Positions 49,111 to 62,660 of a stretch of DNA of 64,000 bases are shown here, in pieces. The notes under the pieces were generated by a model. It was not told the origin of the DNA, did not search any database, and saw only the letters and a program-made list of their open reading frames with translations. How positions within the stretch are numbered: position 1 is the stretch's first letter; every line of letters begins with the position of its first letter. A program made the translations under genes and the position numbers. Source of the DNA: Paramecium pentaurelia (lineage: Eukaryota; Ciliophora; Oligohymenophorea; Peniculida; Parameciidae); contig CAJJDO010000019.1 of the NCBI GenBank assembly GCA_905183005.1, positions 478,008 through 542,007 on the forward strand, in the 5' to 3' direction.

Positions 49111-52097
49111 ATGTTTCCATACAACAAGGACTAGTGGGAGGCAGAAAGGGAAAAGATATTCTAGAATTCGATTCAATATTTTCATGACAAAATAGATAAA
49201 AATGAGGAACTCAAATCAATTTTTAGAGACAGATTTCCAAAACTTAAATTGGATTAAACTTGCGATGTATAGTCTTTAATATGATTGTTTAGGATATGTC
49301 TTTATTTAGTGAACGAATGTAAGGGTATTTAGAAAAGAGGAGATTGGATATAGAATAGGAGCTAAAGAAAACCCATCAAAATGATCCAAAATATTTGAGT
49401 TTGAAAATTGAATTACTGTTTATAAATTCAAAGGATTTTTATACTAAAGTTAAAGATTCTATATTGAATCCATTATTGTAAGAAGAAAGTTAAGCAGTAT
49501 TGTAATCTAGAATGCTTGAAAGATTATTATTAGATAGAAACTATTTTAAAAGAGATAAACCTTTAAGGAGAGCAGAGAGTAAGTTGTCAGATAAATTTGA
49601 ATTGAGTATGATAAAACATGAATAAGCAAGAAGAAAGAAAATAAAATAAAAAGAGTTTATGTCAGCAATATTTGCACATCAGATTGAATTTATGGAATTT
49701 CATAGAAAGAAATACAAACATGCTAGAAAACGAAGTGTTTAGTTTAAGGTTGTATTGGAATAAAGAGAATAATAAAGAGATAAATAAATGAGAATGGAAC
49801 ACATTAGAAGAGGAAATCTAGAAACTTATCTTTAAGTTTTAGAGAAATTAGATGAGGCTAAAAAAGAAAGAGTGGTTTCAATTTTGAGATAAACAGATTA
49901 ATTTTTAAAAGATATTGGTGCAAGAGTAAAGATTTAGAAAGGTGAAGAAATTACAGAAGAAGATGAAGTTATAGATAACATTAATTCTAGAAATGGTTTA
50001 GGATATGAATTAAATTAAGCTAATAAAGTATATTATAATATAACTCATAAAATAAAAGAAGTGATAACACAATAACCAGCATTACTGGAAGGAGGATAAT
50101 TAAAATAATATTAATTATAAGGATTAGATTGGTTAGTAAGTTTGTATAATAATAATTTGAATGGTATTTTGGCTGATGAAATGGGTTTAGGTAAAACTAT
50201 TCAAACAATCTCTCTATTATGTTATTTGATTGAAACAAAAAAGAATTTTGGACCATATTTTATTATTGTTCCTTTATCAACTTTAAGTAATTGGTCTAAT
50301 GAATTTGAGAAGTGGGCTCCTTCTATTAAAAAAATAATCTATAAAGGATCTCCTTAAATAAGAAAAGATATATCAAAATAAATGAGAACAACTAAATGGA
50401 ATATCTGTCTTACTACTTATGAATATGTTTTAAAAGATAAGTTAACTTTATCAAAATATGAATGGAAATATATAATTGTTGATGAAGGACATAGAATGAA
50501 GAATTCAAGGAGTAAATTCGCAATGATATTAGGATAGTAATATCAAAGTGAAAGAAGATTATTACTTACAGGAACTCCATTATAAAATAATATAGCTGAA
50601 TTATGGGCTTTACTCAATTTTTTGTTACCAAAAGTATTTTCATCTTGTGAAGATTTTGAAAAATGGTTCTAAACACCTTTAAATATTATGGGAGCTAGTG
50701 AGAAAGATATTTAATTAGATGAAGAAGAATAATTATTGATTATTAATAGATTACATTAAGTTCTTAGACCTTTTTTATTAAGAAGAGTAAAAAAGGATGT
50801 TGAGAAAGAATTACCTAGAAAAACAGAATATGTTATTAAAATAAAATTATCAGCTTGGTAAAAGAAAATATATGATTAAATTAATTAAAGAGGAGTTATG
50901 ACATTTGATTAATAGTCAGGTAAGAGTGGATCTTAAGCATTATAGAATTTGATGATGTAATTAAGAAAGATTTGCAATCATCCTTATCTATTTATGTTAA
51001 ATTTAGATATGAACAAAGTTACAGATGAAATTTGGAGATCCAGTGGAAAATTTGAATTACTAGATAGAATTATTCCTAAATTATTATACTTTAAACATAG
51101 ATTATTAATATTTAGTTAAATGACATAATTAATGGATATTATGGAAGCATTTTTTGAATATCGAGGATGGAGATATTTAAGATTGGATGGATCAACTAAA
51201 TCAGAAGATAGAGAATCCAGAATTTAATTATTTAATTAAGAAAATTCAATTTATAATATTTTCTTATTAAGTACTAGAGCTGGTGGATTGGGATTAAATT
51301 TATAATCTGCAGATACAGTAGTCTTGTTTGATAGTGATTGGAATCCAATGATGGATTTATAAGCTTAAGATAGAGCTTATAGAATTGGATAAAAAAATGA
51401 GGTTAGAGTATTAAGATTAATTACTGCAACATAAATTGAAGGAAATATACTTAGTAAAGCTGAACACAAAATGGGATTGGATGCAGTTATTATTTAAGCT
51501 GGATTATATAATTAAAGATCAACTGATTAAGAAAGAAGGGAACGTTTGCAAGATTTCTTTAGACAAAAGAATAAAGTTGATTTATTTGAAGCTGAAGAAA
51601 TACCAGATGATACTTAAATTAATGAATGGATAGCAAGAAGTGAAGAAGAATTTGAAATGTTTAATGAATTAGATAGATAAAGATATGAACAAGAAAAATT
51701 AATTTATAAAAACTTTAATGAAAATAAGGATGATCAATATTATAATTATAGATTAATTTAAGATGATGAAGTTCCTGAATGGATTACATCTAAATAAAAT
51801 GAAGTCTAGGAAGTTAAAGAATATGGTAGAGGTTAAAGAGAAAGAAAGTAAGTAGTATATTATCTTCCTGAGGCCTCACCTATTCAAGAAGAATAATAGG
51901 AAGATATGAATGAATTAGATTTAAAATTAGATGATTAAATTGAAATGGAGTAAAATTAAGTGTTTTAAGATGATCTTGATTTACCTAAAATATAGAAAAA
52001 ATAAAAAAAGTTTAGATAAATAGAAAATGATGAAGGTAACAGTAATAATATTGATGAAATTGAGCCTAAACTAAAAAGTAAACGTAAACTTAATTGA
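49111..52097 (+). CDS. Brahma/Snf2-type SWI/SNF remodelling ATPase
   Basis: ATG 49111, one intron of 26 nt (near 49.27 kb), TGA 52095-52097; 987 codons (986 aa). Domains in order: HSA region about 180-280 (IEFMEFHRKKYKHARKR), the Snf2 ATPase from about 330 with LADEMGLGKTIQTI, VDEGHRMKN, LLTGTPLQNN, and the C-terminal helicase lobe with FSQMTQLMDIME, LLSTRAGGLGLNLQ and QAQDRAYRIGQKNEVRV, then a SnAC-like segment (QERRERLQDFF). HSA plus SnAC mark the SWI/SNF-RSC catalytic subunit. No bromodomain follows: the chain ends in an acidic, Lys-rich tail. It uses ATP to slide or eject nucleosomes. Confidence 0.97.
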
Positions 52098-52151
52098 TAA
52101 TTACAATTTATTCAAATTATTCCCAACAAAATATTAAAAAAAACAAATTTA

Positions 52152-52165
52152 TCAACTTTTATTAA

Positions 52166-52202
<37 letters not shown>

Positions 52203-53674
52203 ATTATTATTACTATTATTATTATTACTTATATTATTACTTGTATTATTATTATTACTAGTATTATTATTATTATTTTCTACTATTAATCCATTATCCA
52301 TCTTATCTAAATATTCTTCTTCTTCTTCAAAATCTTCATCATCGTATTTATCTTATTCTCTTTTTATCATTTCATCTGTTTCTGGTTGCTATTTCAATTT
52401 TAACGGAATATAACTTCTGATATAAGTCTATTCATTAATGAATATTATCTTTAGAGCCCTCTAATTATAAGTTCTACCATACATTGATATTACTATACGT
52501 TGTGCATACTCAATAGTTGAATACACAAGAAATAGAGAACCTGCCTCAGCTAAAAATTATAAATAACACAAATACCTCCTAAGCCAGCTTAAAATGGTTT
52601 AACAAAAAAGTCATCTTCAATTTAACTGCATTATGAAAATCCTTCTAGTAAATCCTCTCTCATTTCATTCCATTCATTTCTATTTAAGTTTATTGCCATA
52701 GCAACATTTAAGAAATTTCCAACCTTTATAATCCTGGATGGGATACCTGTCTAAGCCAGAATTTCATCTTCTTCCCTCTATCCTCTGGCATATCCAAGTG
52801 ATTTTAATGCTAGATAAGCAGCAGCTTATGCTTAGGCCATATTATGAGCTTACTAGACTAACTATGATTGATTAACAGATTGACCTAAATTATAATATGA
52901 TTTTATACCATATAAGCTGTCACCAAGACGAAAGATCTTACAAGATTCTTCTAATAACTTAATATCCTCTAATTTTAACATCCTATTAGCTTCTTCAACA
53001 GATGATAATTCTATTGTGCATGTTCTATCTTTCTCATTCAAATGACAATATAATATTGGCTTAGCATTTCCAACATCATTTAGATAATTTCTAGTCATAA
53101 ATCTACTTAATTCAGCATAAAGATCTCGATTAGTTAAGCCTGTAGGGATATTACAAATTTAAATTCTTCTCATTCTACTAGTCAATGACATTACCTTATC
53201 CTTATCTTCTCTAACTTTGTCATGTAAATTTGTTTTAGGTACCCAAGTGAAACCATCCCAAAATCGATCTTATTTATCATATCCTAAGGCATCTATAATT
53301 GAATTTTAAATAAATAATTACTAGATTTAGAAACTGGATTGTTAGCTAAAATTTATTTTTAGTAATGCTTAACAGCTGAATTAGATCTAGATCTTTTTCT
53401 TCTCTCTTATTTTAATCGTGTAGTTCGTTACTAAAATCTATTTTAATTTTTATACTTCTTTTGTTTCACTCTCTTCAACCTTTTTTTAGATTTCAATTTT
53501 CACTTCTTTTTCTTTTATTTACTTTTTATCTGATTTTTTCTCTTGCTTTTTTCTTTCTTTTGACTTTCTTTCTTTAGATTTCTTACTTTTTTATTTTTTT
53601 TTTTCCTTTTTTTATGATCTACTTCTTTATTTTTTTTTATCTTTCTTAACCTCACTATTGCTGCTATTATCCAT
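52152..53674 (-). CDS. U2AF65-like splicing factor with polyasparagine tail
   Basis: ATG 53674-53672, TGA 52154-52152; introns of 28, 29 and 26 nt leave 480 codons (479 aa). A Lys/Arg/Ser-rich N-terminus (RRKRSRSNSAV) precedes an RRM beginning RRIQICNIPTGLTNRDLYAE with VEEANRMLKLEDI, and a C-terminal UHM-like RRM, SRIIKVGNFLN to YAQRIVISMYGRTYNQRALK. This order matches the large U2AF subunit, which binds the polypyrimidine tract and helps U2 snRNP find the 3' splice site. The middle RRM looks short or diverged. A long Asn tail coded by AAT repeats ends the protein. Introns here have almost no room for a pyrimidine tract. Confidence 0.85.
52160..52290. repeat. (ATT)n-rich tract coding the Asn tail
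   Basis: Imperfect ATT/ACT trinucleotide repeats in frame with AAT (Asn) and occasional Ser/Thr/Ile codons in the U2AF65-like gene. Confidence 0.85.
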
Positions 53675-53756
53675 GTATATTATTTAATTAATTATATATC
53701 TCAATAAGCCCCCTTTTATATTATTATTTTAATATATATTAAATTTATAATTTATA

Positions 53757-55315
<1,559 letters not shown>

Positions 55316-55374
55316 TATTGCGTATTTGCTTATTTTATTTTAAAATTTAAAATAAATCAAATCCATTATTTTAC

Positions 55375-55840
55375 ATGGTTCAAGTAAAGAGATAAGACAG
55401 AAGAAAAGTTTATGAATATTTGTTAATGGAAGGTGTTATTGTTATCAAGAAGGTATATTTTTATGAGAATTCAAGGACATGGCACTTCCAGTTCATTAGG
55501 AAACAGGAGTAAAAAACTTAGAAGTTTGGATGTTATTGAGAAGTTTAAGAGATAAAAAGCTTGTTGATTTGGTATTCTCATGGCAATACTACTATTATTA
55601 TCTTAAGGCTGAAGGTGTAAAATATGTTAGAGACAAATTGGGTACATGAAAATCATCTATTGTAAAGGCATTGTTGAGGATGTTATCCCAGCCACTTTCA
55701 AGAAAGCTGATAAAAAGTTTGAAGATGATGTTCCTGAATAAAGAAGAGGCCCAAGAGGAAATAAGCCTTTCGGTAGAGGTGGTAATAGAGGACCAAGAAG
55801 AGCAGAAGAAGGAACAGAAACAGCATAACAATAACAATGA
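55375..55840 (+). CDS. RPS10: Small-subunit ribosomal protein eS10
   Basis: ATG 55375, TGA 55838-55840; introns of 23 and 26 nt leave 139 codons (138 aa). The S10/plectin domain is clear: RRKVYEYLLMEGVIVIKK, VKNLEVWMLLRSLRDK, FSWQYYYYYLKAEGVKYVRD, then EDVIPATFKK. The C-terminal tail is Arg/Gly-rich (RGPRGNKPFGRGGNRG) as in other eukaryotes, a site of arginine methylation. Component of the 40S beak region. The 53-bp gap to the next convergent gene makes this one of the tightest pairs. Confidence 0.96.
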
Positions 55841-55893
55841 AATTGATATATAAAAATGGTACAATATATATATATATCTATCTATGTTTTAAT

Positions 55894-57407
55894 TCAATCC
55901 CGTTTACTTTTAGTGTTTTTGTTAGCTTTTTAAGGATTGTCAGAAGGTATTCCTTTAAACATATTTTATATTTTTTTATCCATTTCTGAGTATATTTTTC
56001 TGATTGCCACCATGAATATTATGAATACTCCACCAACAATTCCAATTGTTAAAATAAGATTATAATAAAATCTAGCTCTTCTTTCAAACATTAGATCTAT
56101 TGATTTTACAGAACTTGAAACCTTTCCAAATGTATTAATTAATGCAACTAATTCATTTCTTTTTAATTTTCCTGAAAATTCACTTGGAGATTCAGAAAAT
56201 AGAATTTTTAATGCTGTTCCTAAACCATATGTTTACATCTTTCCAAATACTCTACATTTTTAACATTCAACACAATCCATAATTCTACTTATATTATGAA
56301 TATATCTTTAATAATCTTTCTTTTAATCCTAATTATATTTAATTTAATTACAAATGTTATTTAATTGAAGAATAATTATTCATCAAAAGGTTTAGAACAT
56401 TAATTGTTTCCTAATGATAAGATATTATTCAATAAATATTTGGATCTAGTATCTTCTTCAAATGACATTGAATTTATATCATGATTTTGGATTCCTGGTG
56501 TTGCTAATATTACTGCCCTTAAAAGAACTGAATATAAAAAAAATAAATTTCGAATTCTTTCAGGATGATTACCTACTCTTTCAAAATATAATGGATAATT
56601 TGGATAAGTTTTATTTGTTGATAAATCTACATAGAATTCACTTAATTAAGTAGAGATTGATGTATGTAAACCTTATACTAATTTATTTAATGCTCTTTTC
56701 TCTTTACACATTTCATTCAATGAACCTTAATAACAATTCTCTTTGTATATAGCATCCCAAATATGTTGTCCTTGATATCCTGTGAAAGCCTCAGGATTTA
56801 ATTTTAAGTCTACATAAACTCCTTTATCATTTTCAACATCCTCAACATGCCATATCCATTCAGAAGGTGCTATTAATCATTAATTAAAATACATAGATAT
56901 CTCTCTGTATCCCAGAATGCAAAATTATCCTTTGGTTAATTAATAAATGATGATGTTGGGGATAGCCAATTTGAAGGAATCTAGAATATATTAATCTTTT
57001 TTTTTATACTTCAGATGTATTACAAGTGCATATTACACATTTTTTACTTGTACAAATGTATTCACCAATAGAAAATGGACATTCATTTTCAAGATTTACT
57101 CTGAATATCTTAAAATATTTTTTGTACTATAATTTCAATTCTAAATTTTACAGTCAATTCATCTAATAGAGGGAATATTTAGTCATTCACTGATTTGAGT
57201 GTTTTAAAGTCCTAACAACTATCCTCAACAATTCCTTCATATTTAAAATTTTTATCTAACTAATAATTCGATAGCTTTAATTACTATTATGTAGCGTAAT
57301 CCTGTTATTATTATTCCTGCTGCATATGCATAAATTAACCAAGTGATACATTTTCCCATCATTTTCAATTCCCATTCTTTCCTTTGTCTTCTTTTAGATC
57401 TCTCCAT
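55894..57407 (-). CDS. ERO1-like ER oxidoreductin
   Basis: ATG 57407-57405, TGA 55896-55894; about 460 aa with several short introns. Cysteine motifs match ERO1: NECPFSIGEYICTSKKC followed by VICTC near the N-terminus, and the active site DCVECQKCRVFGKMQ then GLGTALKILFSE. The enzyme passes electrons from protein disulfide isomerase to oxygen through FAD, making disulfides in the ER lumen. Here an N-terminal hydrophobic segment (ITWLIYAYAAGIIITG) and a C-terminal one (LILTIGIVGGVFIIFMVAI) suggest it is membrane-anchored, unlike soluble animal ERO1. Disulfide-rich secretory cargo is abundant in ciliates. Confidence 0.92.
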
Positions 57408-57923
57408 TTTCAATTATGTAAGTTCGTCTACAAACTCTTCTCTCTCTGTTTACATATAAAAGTAATGATAATATTAAATTAAATTAATTTCAGTTTAAAT
57501 CTAAAACTATATACACGTAAGACATTTAAATGAATCTAGAACAATTTATATACATTTATATGATTCCTTATAGTTTTAGCCAATTTTTAATTATTTATAA
57601 TAATATTATTTAGTATCTCCAACAATTAAATTATTAGTTTATGTTGAGAAATCAGTAATAAATAATAGAAGTTAAATTTAAAAAGACATCAAATTAAAGA
57701 ATTAAAAGGTATCATATTAATATTTTGAATAACTTAGATATTCTTATTTATTTATTAAAATATAATATATATATATTAGATTTATATTTTATATACTTTA
57801 TAATCTAATCTTTATATAAGAAATAAAATTATAGAATTATTAGAATTATGATAATTTTTTAATTTTAATTAAGAATAAATATATTAAATATAGAGATAGC
57901 AATATAACAATATTTTAAGTTTC

Positions 57924-58763
57924 TCATCTTTTCACATTTATTAAATTTTTAATTTTTGTCAAGCTATCTTTAACGCTTTGAAAATATTATTTCATCCTGT
58001 TTCTCATTTGTTCAGCTTCTTCTAAATTCATATTTTCATTTATGTCAAATTATTAAACTGCAAATTTTTGATTAGGATTTCTTTTCATTTCTTATTCAAC
58101 TTCTCTATTAATTTGAGCAATTTATTTTGCAAACATCATTTCTGATTCACAATGTTTTAAACCTTATTTTGGTGTTACAATTGAATTATTTCTTTCCCAA
58201 ACTTCTGGTAATTTCTAAATAGACTTAGATTTTATTTAAATATTTGGTAAATGCTTAATTAAAGGTAAAGGATCATAAATTCCTATAGCTGGAATCTAGG
58301 AAGTCAAAGTTTTAGTACTTCTACTAATTAATTAATGTTTATGATTAAGTCCTTTTTACTGTTTTTTCATTAATTAACCTCTTTCTACTTAATTATGATT
58401 AAGAGTATATGATTTTATATCGATTGGTTTTTATAAATCTTCATTATTCAAGCTAGTTGGTATTAAAGTGACATATTTAGTATTTGGATCATATTTAGGA
58501 GATTCTAATTCAGTACGAAATTTATGTCTCATAATTAAATCAGTATCTATCTGATTTATTTACTCGCTTGTTCTTTGTTTTGTATTTTTTCTAATTGATG
58601 AAAAGTTATAACTTTCATTGTTAACAAGTTTACCAACTTAATTTCTTTCACAAATAAATGGTTTAAACTTTCCCTCTGGTGAGTAACTATTATTTGGTTT
58701 ATCACCAAAAGGATAAAAATTTGATCCATTTTACAAGAAATTCACCAATTATGTTTTCTACAT
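57924..58763 (-). CDS. Unknown polar protein
   Basis: ATG 58763-58761, TGA 57926-57924, no intron, 280 codons (279 aa). Very rich in Lys, Asn and Gln; motifs such as GSNFYPFGDKPNNSYSPEGK near the start and IPAIGIYDPLPLIKHLPN in the middle look conserved but belong to no family I know. A C-terminal amphipathic helix (EEAEQMRNRMKQYFQ) may mediate oligomerisation. About 520 bp of AT-rich sequence separates it from the ERO1 gene. Confidence 0.7.
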
Positions 58764-59065
58764 ATTAATATTTTTTAATAATTATAAATATGCAACTATT
58801 ATTTAATATTAGTCGGTATTTAACAATTATAAATATTGAGTCCATATATAATTATAAATAGATATAATAATATTAAGTCATGTTTGAAATATTATAATAA
58901 GCAGAAAACTTTTTATTTTTTTTATTGATATGGTTGGTTATATATATATATATATATAATTTAATTAATAAATGATCAATATATTAATATAAAATAATAC
59001 TGTTTTTGTAATTTAATTTGAAATTCAATATTAAATGAAATACAAAACAATTAAAATTAATAAAA
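58764..59065. other. AT-rich intergenic region
   Basis: About 300 bp with a (TA)n stretch near 58.94 kb; promoter of the minus-strand gene to its left and 3' region of the Dbf4-like gene. Confidence 0.5.
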
Positions 59066-60318
59066 TCATTAAAATTACTAATCATTATTATTATGATTTA
59101 GATTTTAATTTTGATTATTACGAGGATTGCATTCATATTATTCTATGATGGTATGTAAAAGTTAAACTATTTCATTTTGAGTTGGCTATTAGTAATTTGT
59201 TAATTATATCAATTTTTACCATAAAGAGGATCGATCTGAGTATTCTCTTCGTTCTTCTGTTTCTTTTAATTATAAGAAATGTTATTGCTATTACATTAAA
59301 CTTTAATAAAACTATAAATCTAATTATGCATTTTAATTACAATATTACATTTCTAAAATATAAAAATAATTTATACAGTCTCTGAAATATTATTATTGAG
59401 GTTATGGATAACATAAATATTGTTATTATTAATTTTATATTTGTTATTAAGCTTACAAATATTATTATTATAGATAATAATAGTCTAAATACGTATTAGG
59501 TTAATAATGTGGTATTATTGGAATATCTTCTTGAACCTTAGCTTTTTTAATGATTTCCTTCTTCTATTTATTTCTATTAGGTCTTCCTCTTTTAGAACTA
59601 GGAATTTTATATTCAAGCATAGGAATGTCTTAAATCTATTATTTTTGGAATCGAATTCCTATTCTTTCTTGATCAAAATAAGCAACAAAATTTTCTTTAT
59701 TCATAGGGATTTTTGTATTTGAATCGCAAAATAAAATGCTGGATTATTTTTAATCTGAGAATTCATGATTAATCACATTCTAAAATCCTTAGATTAAAGT
59801 TCTTATCAAATTTACACTTCTATATGTATTAAAATTATTTATATGCTCCTAGGATTGGATATGCTAAACTAAAATAAAAAGTCAACATACATCTAAATAT
59901 TCTTCGTAATTTTTTTTACATACTCCACAATATCTATGTTTTTTACCAGGTTTTGGTACTAACTTAAATATAATATAATAATTAAATACCATTTTAGTCT
60001 TCTTAATTCTCTATTCTTCAATTTTTAATTGATGTTCTTATTAATATCTCTCTAGATTGAATTAATATTGAGTTCTATCATATTCTAAGATGAATGTAGG
60101 AAGACCAGGTTATCTATCGCAATTTAGAATAGGAATTATGTTTTCAAACTATCCAGTGAATCTTTTGTAATTTATTATATGTACTCATTATAAACAGGAC
60201 AATAATCAAGAGTAATTTATGACTTAATCCAACATTCACTAGATTTTGGTATCAAAATAAACTAATGTTCATAACATATTTATTAGCATCTCTTTTTTGG
60301 TTTTAAGGAATGAATCAT
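59066..60318 (-). CDS. Dbf4-like zinc-finger protein (DDK regulatory subunit candidate)
   Basis: ATG 60318-60316, TGA 59068-59066; three introns (27, 27, 24 nt) plus one more early intron give about 386 codons. The DBF zinc finger is complete after splicing: KPGKKHRYCGVCKKNYEEYL then DHIQSQEHINNF, i.e. C-x2-C and H-x5-H with the right spacing. Upstream, PGLPTFILEYDRTQYQFNLE could be motif M, which contacts the Cdc7 kinase. The second half has an AT-hook (KRGRPNRNK) and a Gln-rich tail. Dbf4 activates Cdc7 to phosphorylate MCM2-7 at replication origins. The gene starts 33 bp after the Psf2 stop on the same strand. Confidence 0.75.
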
Positions 60319-60351
60319 TTAATTTTCAATAAATTTAATATATAAATATTC

Positions 60352-60898
60352 TCAACTCTCTGATAGTAATTTCAATTACCTTAATTTTTTTAAATCTCCA
60401 TAAAAATTAGAGTAAATTTTATTTCTTTCATGTTGATTTAAATTATTAATTTTTAGAGCATCAGATCCTCTTTAAATAAATTCCTCTATTTTTTTTTATA
60501 TTTTACTTTCTCTTCTTGTTTTAATATCTTCCAATAATAATTTGATTTTATCATCATCTTTAATATCATCTCTACAATAAGAGAATAAAATTGATGAAAT
60601 TTCAAAATAATATTATTCCATTTTTGCTAATTCTAATTCATTAATGGTTTCTTCATCAAGTTTTTATTACAATTTTTCAATACTTAACCATTCAGGAGGT
60701 ATTACTCTACATTTATTCTTTTTCTTTAATTCAATTGCTACCCATAATGGAACTTCTACAATTTAATTAATTTTGAATGGTCCAAAATATCCCTTAATTA
60801 ATCATTTTCGATATTACAGAAATAAATTATAGCTTTTCCAAATCAAAATTCGGTTAAATATTAATGAAAGTTGAATGTTAAATTATGAAATCACTCAT
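60352..60898 (-). CDS. PSF2: GINS complex subunit Psf2
   Basis: ATG 60898-60896, TGA 60354-60352; one 25-nt intron leaves 174 codons (173 aa), the usual Psf2 length. Conserved blocks: QPNFDLEKLQFISGYFGPF, IVEVPLWVAIELKKKNKCR, VIPPEWLSIEKLQQKLDEE and CRDDIKDDDKIKLLLEDIKT. GINS joins Cdc45 and MCM2-7 to form the CMG helicase that unwinds DNA at replication forks. The intron sits inside the conserved FISG-YFGPF motif, which confirms the splice. Confidence 0.92.
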
Positions 60899-60985
60899 CT
60901 CTGCATTGATATATCCTTATTACATTATTAAATTAATTTTATAAAAAACATTAATTATTATAATTACAATCAATCCCTTATTCAA

Positions 60986-62660
60986 TCACCTTTAGGTAAA
61001 TCAGTACCTTCTTCTTAAGATTACTTTTAGAAAGACATCTAAGAATCTTAATGTTTTTCTTATTATTATTATTTCTTTTTGGCTAATTTAGATTACATAT
61101 TTGAATTTTGTAGTATTAATTTCAATTCTTCAAAATCTTCATCATCTCCATCACTATCTCCTTATCTACCAACTCTATGTGTTTTTATTGTATTATCTTT
61201 TCTTGAAAATTTAGTTTAATCTATTCTTGTATCAAAAGCAATCTATGATTTTGATCCTCTACTTGACATTTATGGTCTTTATAGAGCTCTATCAGTATGA
61301 TTACCCATATTTAATTTTTATTTCAACATAAATTCTTCAATTTATTTATGAACTGGTTTATTAATATCAAACCATTTAGGTTATTTAATAACATTATCTC
61401 TATCAAAATGTTTTCGATATTTATATAAATCTGATATAGAATTTCTTATTTAAAATAATTATAAATATAATTCGTAGAACTATAAACAAATATGAGTAGC
61501 TAAATGTCTATAATAATCCAATAATTATAAAATCTAATATTCCAATATAATAATACCTCTTTACTTAAAAAATTGTAAAATACAATTATGTCTGACCAGT
61601 ATACTAACACTATCTCTTTTAGCAACATATCTTCAGGTACCATTTATAATGCAGATTTCAATGTCTCCATCTATCCCAAACCACTATTTACCTGAATCTT
61701 TATATAATTAATGTACTAAATTGCTTATTTTAAATAACCACAGTAACTTTGTCTATATATCAATAAACTTTTATCCTTCTTAAAATAATGGATATTACTA
61801 CACTTTACAAGCATGAAACACTTAAATATTAACAGCAAGTTTTTGTAAATATTAAAAATAACTTAATTATATATTAGCAGATAGCCATTCTTCTTTTTAT
61901 TAATTTGTTTTTACAAGACTTGGTGATTTTCGATTCATTAAAATTAAAAACTTCTAATTCAAAAAGTGATCTGCAAAATCAATACCTAATTAAAATTCGT
62001 GCAACATTAAATGACAAGTCAAAAGAACTTTATTCCTAATTATATATGAGTTTGCAAATTCCCTATAAAGTTTTATGTATTTTCATACTATTCACATGTT
62101 AATTGGAAATACTGTTCAATGTAATAAGAAGGTGCTTTTGTTATAAACTCTGAATGATTATTCTCAAAACAAGAAATTAGGAATAATAGATCATCTAATA
62201 AAATTTCATCAGATTAACTTAGTAAAGATGAATTTGCTATTCTCTTTTAGAATGGTGGTCTATTTTTGAAATACCCCATAAATTTATTGATCATAATATT
62301 ATATTTAATAATTCTAATTAATTTTGTATAACAAACTTTATAATTAAAAATATTATTTTATTTCTAATTATTCAAATCAAATAAATTAGATTTATATTTA
62401 ACTAACATTAATTTCAAAAAATCTCTATTATCTTATTAAATTAAATATTCATTCATTCTTTATTTCAATAGTAATAATTTATCATTTGGTAAAAATAATG
62501 AAAAATAAATAATATTATTCTCTTAAATTAATTTATTATTTAAATCATTATCATCAAAATTATTATTACTTAGAAATTCAATTGTTAAAAAAAGATTTTT
62601 AATTTAACATTAAAGTTATGTTATGAATATTTTTTTATTTATTTCAATAATATAAATGAC
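60986..62660 (-). CDS. Long unknown protein with an in-frame TGA
   Basis: The 3' end is firm (TGA 60988-60986, after GTDLPKGD); the 5' end is not, but protein-like sequence runs up to at least 62.6 kb (NDKLLLLKQRMNEYL). The central part (LAVNIQVFHACKVQQYPLF, then QWFGIDGDIEICIINGT) is followed in the same frame by RYVAKRDSVSILVRHNC, with a TGA at 61635-61633 in between. A Trp there would read through naturally. The C-terminal third is charged and Ser/Gln-rich. No family recognised. It is one gene with a nonsense codon, a sequence error, or two genes; the first two seem likelier. Confidence 0.6.
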
